In this document: one piece after another, positions 8,197 to 15,145 of the stretch
Numbering within the stretch: position 1 is the stretch's first letter
Layout of the letters: every line of letters begins with the position of its first letter
Origin: Acidobacteriota bacterium
GTDB lineage: Bacteria > Acidobacteriota > Vicinamibacteria > Vicinamibacterales > CAVVIG01
DNA length: 64,000 bases
Assembly (NCBI GenBank): GCA_018268955.1
Contig: JAFDVO010000011.1
Location: 1-64,000, forward strand
Reading direction: 5' to 3'
Translations under genes and position numbers: made by a program
Notes under the pieces: generated by a model
What the model saw: only the letters and a program-made list of their open reading frames with translations
What the model was told of the DNA's origin: nothing
The model's database searches: none

Positions 8197-9717
8197 TCAG
8201 CGGCGCCAGCGCAACCAGGCATCGAACAGCCGCCGCACGAACGGCGTGAGCCGGCCGCGATTCCAGGCATCGCCGAGCTTCTTCCAGGCCTCGCTCTGCG
8301 TGGGGTACGGATGGATGGTCTGCGCCAGCGTCGAAAGCGACAGACCGGCCGTCATGGCGAGGCTCATCTCCCCGATCATCTCACCCGCATGTGAGGCGAC
8401 GATGGTCGCCCCAAGGATGCGGCCCTTCGAGTCAGCATGGACGCGGGCGAAGCCCTCGCTCTGGCCGTCGAGGATGGCCCGGTCGTTCTCCGCAAGGGCC
8501 ACGGTCAGGGTCCGTACGTCGGTTCGCTTCCCAGCGTCTTCCGCGGTCATGCCCACGTGCGCGACTTCAGGATCGGTGTAGGTCGACCACGGGATGACCA
8601 GGGCGCTGGCTTTCTTGTGTCCCGAGAACAGCGCGTTCTGGAGGGCCACCCGCGCCAGGGCGTCGGCGGCGTGCGTGAACTTGTATGGCGACGCGATGTC
8701 GCCCACGGCAAAGACGCGCGGGTTGCTGGTACGCAGGCAATCGTCCACCGTCACGCCTGAACGGCTGGCGGTGATGCCCGCCCTCTCGAGGTCCAGTCCC
8801 TCCACGTTGGCGGCGCGTCCGGTGGCGACCAGGATGGCCTCGGCGTGGACGGCGGTCTCGCGCCCCTGCTGTTCCACGGTGACCACACGGACGTCACTGT
8901 CCGGGGCACGCTCGACGCGGATGATCCGTGCGTCGAGTCGCATCGCGATGCCTTCGCGGTCGAACGCATCGGTGACGACACGCGACGCATCGGCGTCTTC
9001 GCGCGGGAGGAGGCGAGGGGCGTCGCCGATCAGGGTGACGTCCGACCCGAACCGTCGGAATGCCTGCGCGAGTTCGCACCCGATCGGTCCGGCACCGACC
9101 ACAATGAGCCTTGCGGGCAGTTCGGTCAGTGAGAAAACTGACTCATTTGTGAGATACCCGGCCTCCGCGAGTCCGGGTATCGGCGGGACGGCTGCGCGAG
9201 CGCCGGTGGCCACAATGGATCGGGAGAACCGTAGCGTCGTGCCCTCCACGTCGAGGGCGTCTGGCGCCACGAAGTGCCCCTGTCCGAAGAACACGTCGAT
9301 ACCGAGTCCGGCCAGGCGAGCCACGGAATCGTTGCGTGCGATGTCCGCACGCAGTCGGCGTAACCGCGCCATGGCGGCGCCGAAGTCGGCCCGTACAGCT
9401 CCGGCATCGACCCCGAAGGCGGCGCCATGTCGCGCGTCGGCCACGGCCCGTGCCGCTCGGATAAGAGCCTTCGAGGGAACGCAGCCGTAGTTGAGGCAAT
9501 CGCCCCCGAGCGCATGCCGTTCGACAATCGCGACCTTCGCGCCGAGCCCCGCGGCGCCGACAGCTGAGACCAGCCCGGCGGTGCCTGCACCAATCACCAC
9601 CAGGTTGTACCGGCCCAATGGCGTCGGGTTCCGCCACGGCTGCGGGCGCACGCGATCCACGAGTTCCTGGTTGTACTGGTCGTTTGGTTCGAGGAGGGGT
9701 AAGCGGGACAGGTGCAT
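8197..9717 (-). CDS. Dihydrolipoamide dehydrogenase/mercuric reductase-like flavoprotein disulfide reductase
   Basis: 506 residues. GAGTAG (43-48) binds FAD; GGDCLNYGCVPSKAL gives the redox-active pair Cys74/Cys79; a second GAGPIGCEL binds NAD(P)H; the dimer interface carries the catalytic His-Glu signature HPYPTQSE. It lacks the C-terminal Cys-Cys pair of true MerA and any N-terminal HMA domain, so mercury reduction is unlikely. The extra N-terminal 35 residues (LLEPNDQYNQELV) are typical of MerA-like proteins encoded next to TVP38 proteins. Overlaps the TVP38 stop by one base (TGATG), so translation is coupled. It may reduce a periplasmic or membrane thiol carrier; this is inference. Confidence 0.85.
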   Translation of the reverse strand: MHLSRLPLLEPNDQYNQELVDRVRPQPWRNPTPLGRYNLVVIGAGTAGLVSAVGAAGLGAKVAIVERHALGGDCLNYGCVPSKALIRAARAVADARHGAAFGVDAGAVRADFGAAMARLRRLRADIARNDSVARLAGLGIDVFFGQGHFVAPDALDVEGTTLRFSRSIVATGARAAVPPIPGLAEAGYLTNESVFSLTELPARLIVVGAGPIGCELAQAFRRFGSDVTLIGDAPRLLPREDADASRVVTDAFDREGIAMRLDARIIRVERAPDSDVRVVTVEQQGRETAVHAEAILVATGRAANVEGLDLERAGITASRSGVTVDDCLRTSNPRVFAVGDIASPYKFTHAADALARVALQNALFSGHKKASALVIPWSTYTDPEVAHVGMTAEDAGKRTDVRTLTVALAENDRAILDGQSEGFARVHADSKGRILGATIVASHAGEMIGEMSLAMTAGLSLSTLAQTIHPYPTQSEAWKKLGDAWNRGRLTPFVRRLFDAWLRWRR

Positions 9718-10478
9718 CAGGACTTCCGTTCAGGTGACGCAGAAGACGTGGCTGACGAACCGAGCGCGAGTTCAGCTGCCAACGCACGGCGCGCCACCCG
9801 TGCGATGAACAGCGTGGCCGCGGCGGTGGCGCCGACACCGACCACCGACAGCACCAGGCGTGCGGTGGACTCCCGGGCTACGCTGTCTGTCATGGCCAGG
9901 TCGCGTACGAGGGATCCGAGATATACGTAGAGAGCTGTGCCTGGAAACATGCCGATGGCCGAGCCGAGGATGTAGTCGCGCAGCCGCACACGGGTCAGCC
10001 CGAGCGCGTAATTGAGCACGTTGAACGGGAAGAGTGGCGACAGGCGTAGCAACAGGACGATGCGGAAGCCGTGTTCGCCGACGGCGGCGTCCACGGCACG
10101 GAACCGTGGGTCACCCTCTATCCGCCTGGCGATCCAGCCTCGGGCGAGGGTACGGCCGAGGACGAACGACATCGTGGCGGCGGCGACGCTGACGGGCGAG
10201 ACCAGGAGCGTGCCGAGTACGGGGCCGTATGCGAAGCCGGCGCCCGCCGTGAGGACCGCACCGGGCAACATCAGGACAGCGGCCGCAATGTAGACCGTAG
10301 CGTAGATCAGCGCACCGACGGCACCTGCGCCCTTCAGCCATCCCGCCAGGGCCCCGGCCCACTGGCTCAGCGGCCAGACGAACGCCGCTTCCAGCGCGAG
10401 CGACGCCACGACAATCGCGCCACCAATACCCAGCCATCGGCGCGTCCGTCGGCCGGTTCCTTTTGTCCCGTGACTCAT
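9717..10478 (-). CDS. TVP38/TMEM64 (DedA-like) membrane protein, YdjX/YdjZ-like
   Basis: 253 residues from the ATG at 10478. There are about five to six hydrophobic segments. The SNARE-associated/VTT core contains LPGAVLTAGAGFAYGPVLGTLL, the F-x-L-G-R-x-x-A-R segment (SFVLGRTLARGWIARRI) and RLSPLFPFNVLNYALGLTRV-x2-RDY, all diagnostic of TVP38. Family members are thought to scramble or transport lipids or anions. In E. coli, ydjX and ydjZ lie just upstream of ynjA-F, as here with a divergent ynj-like operon. First gene of a minus-strand operon behind a type A ECF promoter. Confidence 0.85.
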   Translation of the reverse strand: MSHGTKGTGRRTRRWLGIGGAIVVASLALEAAFVWPLSQWAGALAGWLKGAGAVGALIYATVYIAAAVLMLPGAVLTAGAGFAYGPVLGTLLVSPVSVAAATMSFVLGRTLARGWIARRIEGDPRFRAVDAAVGEHGFRIVLLLRLSPLFPFNVLNYALGLTRVRLRDYILGSAIGMFPGTALYVYLGSLVRDLAMTDSVARESTARLVLSVVGVGATAAATLFIARVARRALAAELALGSSATSSASPERKS

Positions 10479-10515
10479 GCTTTCGGTCGTGGTCGCGCGG
10501 CTGTACACCGCAGAA

Positions 10516-10544
10516 TGAGTGCTCGCTCGCCGTGATTTCTTACA
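10516..10544 (-). promoter_or_regulatory. ECF promoter (type A) of the TVP38-flavoprotein operon
   Basis: Minus strand TGTAAG (10544-10539), 17 nt, CACTCA (10521-10516). It is back to back with the plus-strand promoter at 10572-10600, so the two -35 elements appear as TTTCTTACA...TGTAAGAAA. The predicted start site lies about 30 nt before the TVP38 ATG. Confidence 0.65.
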
Positions 10545-10571
10545 GTCCCGACGTGCGCTGGGCCGTGAGGG

Positions 10572-10600
10572 TGTAAGAAACCGCAGTTCTGCCGCACTAG
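10572..10600 (+). promoter_or_regulatory. ECF promoter (type A) of the ynj-like operon
   Basis: TGTAAG (10572-10577), 17 nt, CACTAG (10595-10600). The substrate-binding protein ATG is at 10606, only 5 nt after the -10 element, which predicts a leaderless or almost leaderless mRNA. Confidence 0.6.
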
Positions 10601-10605
10601 CCGGA

Positions 10606-11868
10606 ATGCACCTGTTCCCTCGAGTCGGCCGCGGCGGCCTGCTGCGCGCAGCGGCAGCCGTCGTCGCGCTGGCGCTCGCCGGTGGCGCCTGCCGGGAGAA
10701 CCCGCGCGCCGCGTCGGCTCAGGAGTTGGCTGAGGGCCCGTGGAGCACCCTCGTGGCGCAGGCGCGCGGCACCACGGTCATCTGGCGCATGTGGCGAGGC
10801 GACCCGGCCATCAACGCGTACGTCGATAAGTGGGTGGCCCCGCGCATGCAAGAACAGTTCGGCGTAGAGGTGCAGGCTGTGGACAGCCAGGGGCCGGAGA
10901 TGGTCAACACCCTCGTGACCGAACGCGAGGCGCGGGGCGGGACAGCCGGCACGACCAGCCTGCTCTGGATCAACGGCGAGACGTTCGCGCAACTGCAGCA
11001 AGAGCATTTGCTGGCCGGTCCCTGGACGATGCGACTTCCCAACGCCGCGCTCGTCGATGCGGCGTCGCCCATAATCACTCGCGACTTCGAACAGGATCCG
11101 ACCGGATACGAGTCGCCCTGGGGGATGGTGCAGTTCGCGTTGATCTATGACGTCGAGCGTACGCCGAATCCGCCGACTACGATACCGGCGCTGGCCGCCT
11201 GGATTCGCGCGCACCCCGGTCGCTTCACCCACGACCAGAGCTTTACCGGCCTCACATTTCTGAAGGGGTTGATGTACGGGCTCGGCGGTGGCGTCGAACG
11301 TTTCCAGCACGGGTTCGACGAGGCACGATACGTCCAGGGGCGCGACGCGCTGTTCTCATGGCTGCAGTCCGTGCGACCCTACTTCTGGCGGGAGGGCACC
11401 ACGTACCCGCCTGACGTCGCCGCCATGCACCGGCTGTTCGCGAACGGTGAGATCGACTTCACGATGTCGAATAACCAGAACGAGGTGGTCACGAAGGTGC
11501 GCCAGGGGATCCTGCCGCCCACGTCCCGGGCAGTGTTGCTGGACGAGGGCACGATCGCGAATGCCCACTATGTCGGCGTTCCCTTCAACGCCCCGAATCC
11601 GGCGGGCGCGATGGTGCTGGCCAACTTCCTGCTCTCGCCCGAGGCGCAGCTGGAAAAGCAGCGTGGCGAGGTGTGGGGCGACGGCACGGTGCTGAACGTG
11701 CCGGCGCTGCCCGAGCCGTGGCCCGCGCGCTTCGCCGATGTAGCGACTGACGCCGCCGCGCTGCCGTACGACGTGCTCGCCGCGCACGCACGTCCCGAAG
11801 TGCATCCGCAGTACCACACACACCTGCTCGACGACTGGCGCCGCGTCATGCGCGCCGACGCTCGATGA
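10606..11868 (+). CDS. YnjB-like ABC transporter substrate-binding lipoprotein
   Basis: 420 residues from the ATG at 10606. The N-terminus is a lipoprotein signal: basic start, hydrophobic stretch VVALALAGGAC with the lipobox Cys. The mature protein (TVIWRMWRGDPAINAYVDKWVAPRM, SLLWINGETFAQLQ, GMVQFALIYD, DFTMSNNQNEVV, NPAGAMVLANFLLSPEAQ) matches the YnjB branch of extracellular solute-binding proteins. The substrate of YnjB is not known. It overlaps the first permease by ATGA and heads a five-gene operon. No Shine-Dalgarno precedes the start, which fits a leaderless transcript. Confidence 0.8.
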   Translation: MHLFPRVGRGGLLRAAAAVVALALAGGACRENPRAASAQELAEGPWSTLVAQARGTTVIWRMWRGDPAINAYVDKWVAPRMQEQFGVEVQAVDSQGPEMVNTLVTEREARGGTAGTTSLLWINGETFAQLQQEHLLAGPWTMRLPNAALVDAASPIITRDFEQDPTGYESPWGMVQFALIYDVERTPNPPTTIPALAAWIRAHPGRFTHDQSFTGLTFLKGLMYGLGGGVERFQHGFDEARYVQGRDALFSWLQSVRPYFWREGTTYPPDVAAMHRLFANGEIDFTMSNNQNEVVTKVRQGILPPTSRAVLLDEGTIANAHYVGVPFNAPNPAGAMVLANFLLSPEAQLEKQRGEVWGDGTVLNVPALPEPWPARFADVATDAAALPYDVLAAHARPEVHPQYHTHLLDDWRRVMRADAR

Positions 11869-12704
11869 CGCGGCGGAACGTGGCGCCGCTCGCGGCCGTG
11901 CTCCTGATCGCGTCGCCGGTGATCGTCGGGGTCGCCTACACGATTCTTGCGGCCCTCGGCTTGCGCGGTGCTGGCGCCTCGGAACTGACCGTCCGGCACG
12001 TCGCAGCCGCGCTCGGGGGGTGGGACACCTGGCGGGGCGTTGGCTGGACGCTCGCCACGGCTGCCGTTGCCACCGCCGTCGCCGCTGCCGCGGCCTTCAC
12101 CGTGGCGCTGCGGGTACAGCAGAGTCCTCTCGGCCGTCTTCTCGCCGTGTTGCCGCTGGCAGTGCCACACGTAGCGGCCGCTCTGGCGGCGCTGTTGCTC
12201 CTCTCGCAGAGCGGATGGGTGTCCAGGCTCACGCATGCGGCAGGGCTCACGCCGACACCAGCCGACTTTCCCGCGCTTGTCTACGACCGGTTCGGCGTGT
12301 CGCTCGTCCTCGCATTTGCGTGGAAGGAGTTCGCGTACCTGGTGCTCACCGCCGTCGCGGTCTTGGGCACCCTCGACCGTGCATCAGACGAGGTGGCCCG
12401 AACGCTCGGTGCGAGCGCGCGACAGGTGTTCTGGCGAATTACGTGGCCGCAGCTCTGGCGAGGAACGTCGCCGGCGGTGATCGCCGCGTTCGCCTTTCTC
12501 ATCGGCCAGTACGAGATGCCGGCGCTGCTCGCGCCCAGCACTCCAACGGCGCTACCGCTGCTTATCTACGAGCGCAGTGTCGATCCCAACCTCCTGCGAC
12601 GGGGCGAAGCCTACGTGGTGGCCCTGCTGGCCCTCACGCTCTGCGCGGGGCTGATCGCGGCGCACGGGATCTGGCGGCGTCGCCTGCCGGGAGTGACGCG
12701 GTGA
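11865..12704 (+). CDS. ABC transporter permease (N-half YnjC-like)
   Basis: 279 residues with about six transmembrane helices. The cytoplasmic EAA loop that docks the ATPase is visible as DEVARTLGASARQVFWRITWPQLWRG, about 60% into the protein. In E. coli YnjC is one fused protein of two permease halves; here the halves are separate genes, and this is the first. ATGA overlap with the substrate-binding protein and GTGA overlap with the second permease indicate tight translational coupling. Confidence 0.85.
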   Translation: MTRRNVAPLAAVLLIASPVIVGVAYTILAALGLRGAGASELTVRHVAAALGGWDTWRGVGWTLATAAVATAVAAAAAFTVALRVQQSPLGRLLAVLPLAVPHVAAALAALLLLSQSGWVSRLTHAAGLTPTPADFPALVYDRFGVSLVLAFAWKEFAYLVLTAVAVLGTLDRASDEVARTLGASARQVFWRITWPQLWRGTSPAVIAAFAFLIGQYEMPALLAPSTPTALPLLIYERSVDPNLLRRGEAYVVALLALTLCAGLIAAHGIWRRRLPGVTR

Positions 12705-13483
12705 CGCATGCGACGCATCGATTCACACTGCTCGCATTGGCCGGTTGGGTCTTGACGCCGATCGTCGTGCTCGCACTGCGCGCCGTGTCTCTTTCGTGGC
12801 GATACCCGCAGATCATGCCGATGGCCACGGCGTCTGGCGGCGCCTTCGAGGCTCTTGCGGATCCCCGCCTGGTCGCTGCGGCCGCCACCAGTTTCTGGCT
12901 CGCGCTGGCAACGGGAGTGCTCGGCACCGTTCTCGGCTTTGTCACCGCGAGGCTGGTGACGCGGGCGAGCGGACGGCTGCAGCAGTTGACCTGGCTCGGC
13001 GCGCTCTTCCTGGTCGTGGCACCGCCCCTTGCGTCTGGTGTCGGGCTACAGGTGGTGATGCTGTCACTCGGATTTGGCGGCACCGTGCTCGGTGTGCTCC
13101 TCGCACACCTGGTTCCGGCGACCGGCTACCTGACACTGTTTGCCGCGGGCATCCTGGGCAGCATGCAGTCAGGCATCGAGGACGAGGCACGGACCCTTGG
13201 GGCGTCGCGCCTGCAGGTGTGGACCCGCGTGCTCCTGCCGCAACTGGCACCGCGTTTCGCCGAGAGCGTCGTGCTCGGGGCGCTCATCTCGTGGGGGCAG
13301 CTCGCATTGACTCTACTCGTCGGTGGCGGAGTCGTGAGAACCTTGCCGGTCGAATTGCTCTCGCTAGTCCGTTCGGGCAACGATCAGGCGGGTGCGCTGG
13401 CGGCTCTCGTGCTCAGCCTGCCTCCTCTGCTTGGCCTCGGGCTTCTCGTGCGAGCCACGCGTCGGACAGGAGCCGCCCTGTGA
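12701..13483 (+). CDS. ABC transporter permease (C-half YnjC-like)
   Basis: 260 residues from the GTG at 12701, chosen for the GTGA overlap with the first permease. It has about six hydrophobic segments and the EAA motif EDEARTLGASRLQVWTRVLLPQLAP. It pairs with the first permease to form the transmembrane pathway. The stop overlaps the GTG of the ATPase gene. Nothing is truncated compared with other single-domain permeases of the thiamine/iron/spermidine-type importer group. Confidence 0.85.
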   Translation: MTHATHRFTLLALAGWVLTPIVVLALRAVSLSWRYPQIMPMATASGGAFEALADPRLVAAAATSFWLALATGVLGTVLGFVTARLVTRASGRLQQLTWLGALFLVVAPPLASGVGLQVVMLSLGFGGTVLGVLLAHLVPATGYLTLFAAGILGSMQSGIEDEARTLGASRLQVWTRVLLPQLAPRFAESVVLGALISWGQLALTLLVGGGVVRTLPVELLSLVRSGNDQAGALAALVLSLPPLLGLGLLVRATRRTGAAL

Positions 13484-14535
13484 ACACGCCGCGCGGGCTG
13501 GTGGTCACGGGTGCGCACGTGTCGTTCGGCGCACGTCCGGGGCTGCACGGCGTGGATCTGTCGGTGGCGCGTGGCGAGCGGGTCGCCCTCCTCGGACCTT
13601 CGGGTTGTGGCAAGACGTCGCTGCTCCGCGCCGTTGCGGGCCTGCAGCCGCTAACCTCGGGTGCGATCGCGGTCGATGGCACAGAGGTGACAGGGGTATT
13701 GCCGGAGCAGCGCGGCATTGTCTACATGCACCAGAGCCCCTCGCTCTTCGACCACCTGAGCGTCATCGACAACGTCGGCTTTCCGCTCGAAGTACGCGGC
13801 ACGCCGCGGAGGCAGGCGCGCGAACGGGCCGCAGCACTGCTAGATCGCGTGCAGCTTGCCAGGCTCGCGCACCGCGCGTCGGATACGCTCAGTGGCGGTC
13901 AACGCCACCGTGTAGCACTGGCGCGTGCGCTCGCGGCGAACCCGGCGGTGCTGCTCCTCGATGAGCCGTTCGCGGCGCTTGACCCCGAGTTGCGCGCCGA
14001 GGTTCGCGAGACCGTGCTCGATCTCCTGGGCACCGCCGAGTGGGCGCCGGCGGTGGTCGTCGTGACTCACGACGTGGACGAAGCCGCAGCGATGGCGCAC
14101 CGCGTCGCGATCCTCCTCGACGGTCGTCTCGCTCAGGTGGCGTCGCCCGAACATCTGCTGAATGCCCCAGTGTCGGTGGCGGTCGCGCGCCTCCTCGGAC
14201 TCCCGAACGTGCTGACGGGCATTCGTGCGGCCGACGGCAGGGTGTCCTTCGCGCTCGACCGCTGTGATGCTCGTGGCGCCGTTGGTCAAGTCGCGGTGGT
14301 GGTTCGTGTCAATGCCGTCAGGTTCGGACCACCCGGTGCCGGGACTCCCGCGCGCGTAGTGTCGGTGCAGCACCGGTTGGCAGGGACCATCGTGCGGGTA
14401 GACGTCGCAGGCGAGCAGGTGACCGGCATCCCGGCTCCGGGTCTTTCCCTCGCCGCAGGCGACCGTGTGGGCGTGCTCGTCGATCCGGGCGCGGTGCACG
14501 TGCTCGATGAGGCGTTGGGAGGACGCGATGTTTGA
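13480..14535 (+). CDS. ABC transporter ATP-binding protein (YnjD-like)
   Basis: 351 residues from the GTG at 13480 (GTGA overlap). Walker A GPSGCGKT, Q-loop (HQSPSLFDHL), signature LSGGQRHR, Walker B VLLLDEPF and switch His in VVTHDVDE are all intact. After about residue 235 there is an extra C-terminal domain of about 110 residues that looks like a TOBE-type OB fold (ARVVSVQHRLAGTIVRVDVAGEQV). E. coli YnjD is shorter and lacks such a domain, so this is closer to the PotA/FbpC layout. It energises the two permeases. Confidence 0.88.
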   Translation: MNTPRGLVVTGAHVSFGARPGLHGVDLSVARGERVALLGPSGCGKTSLLRAVAGLQPLTSGAIAVDGTEVTGVLPEQRGIVYMHQSPSLFDHLSVIDNVGFPLEVRGTPRRQARERAAALLDRVQLARLAHRASDTLSGGQRHRVALARALAANPAVLLLDEPFAALDPELRAEVRETVLDLLGTAEWAPAVVVVTHDVDEAAAMAHRVAILLDGRLAQVASPEHLLNAPVSVAVARLLGLPNVLTGIRAADGRVSFALDRCDARGAVGQVAVVVRVNAVRFGPPGAGTPARVVSVQHRLAGTIVRVDVAGEQVTGIPAPGLSLAAGDRVGVLVDPGAVHVLDEALGGRDV

Positions 14536-15139
14536 TCGCTATCTCCGGCCGCTCAAGGACCGCGCGCTCACGCCACTTGCACATCTCGCCGGTCCCCGGC
14601 TCTCCCCGAATGTGGTTACCTGGGCAGCCTTCGTCGTCGGCATGGGAAGTGCGGCGGCGCCATTCGAGGGGGCCAGAGGAATCGGGCTGCTGCTCTGGTT
14701 CCTGAACCGCGTGCTCGACGGACTCGATGGCACGCAGGCTCGCACGCATGCCCGAACCACGGCGTACGGCGGCTATCTGGACATCGTGCTCGACTTCGTC
14801 GTGTATGCGGCGGTGCCGATTGGGCTTGCCGTTGGCGCCGGATCGCCATCGCCGCTGATGCTCAGCGCGCTGCTGATGCTGGCGTCGTTCTACGTCAACG
14901 CCGCATCGTGGATGTACCTCGCGGCGATTCTCGAGCAGCGGCGCGAGGGCGCAAGCGCGACCGGCGAAGCGACCACCATCACCATGCCGTCTGGACTCGT
15001 CGGCGGCACGGAAACAGTGGTCTTCTACGTCGCGTTCTTTCTCTGGCCATCCTACCTGCGGACGCTGTTCACGGTCATGACCGTCCTGGTGATGCTGACG
15101 GTAGTGCAGCGCATGGCCTGGGCCAGGCGTCACCTTTGA
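14528..15139 (+). CDS. CDP-alcohol phosphatidyltransferase (YnjF-like)
   Basis: 203 residues, ATG at 14528, overlapping the ATPase end by 8 nt. The CDP-alcohol phosphatidyltransferase signature D-G-x2-A-R-x8-G-x3-D-x3-D is complete (DGTQARTHARTTAYGGYLDIVLD). About five to six membrane helices follow the usual pattern. The enzyme joins a CDP-linked lipid to an alcohol head group, or in the YnjF branch acts on an unknown acceptor. The same neighbour occurs at the end of the E. coli ynj operon, so its link to the transporter is conserved across distant phyla. No rhodanese (YnjE) is present. Confidence 0.85.
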   Translation: MFDRYLRPLKDRALTPLAHLAGPRLSPNVVTWAAFVVGMGSAAAPFEGARGIGLLLWFLNRVLDGLDGTQARTHARTTAYGGYLDIVLDFVVYAAVPIGLAVGAGSPSPLMLSALLMLASFYVNAASWMYLAAILEQRREGASATGEATTITMPSGLVGGTETVVFYVAFFLWPSYLRTLFTVMTVLVMLTVVQRMAWARRHL

Positions 15140-15145
15140 CTCCGT

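Noticed and set aside
8197-9717. Mercuric reductase (merA) and a mer resistance operon
   Set aside because: Only the CxxxxC disulfide reductase core is present; the C-terminal Cys pair, HMA domain, MerR, MerT and MerP are absent.
10536-10580. TTTCTTACA...TGTAAGAAA as a wide operator palindrome or hairpin terminator
   Set aside because: The arms are better explained as the two -35 elements of divergent ECF promoters, since -10 matches occur at a fixed distance on each side and the same pair recurs at 18065-18103 and singly before the sigma gene.
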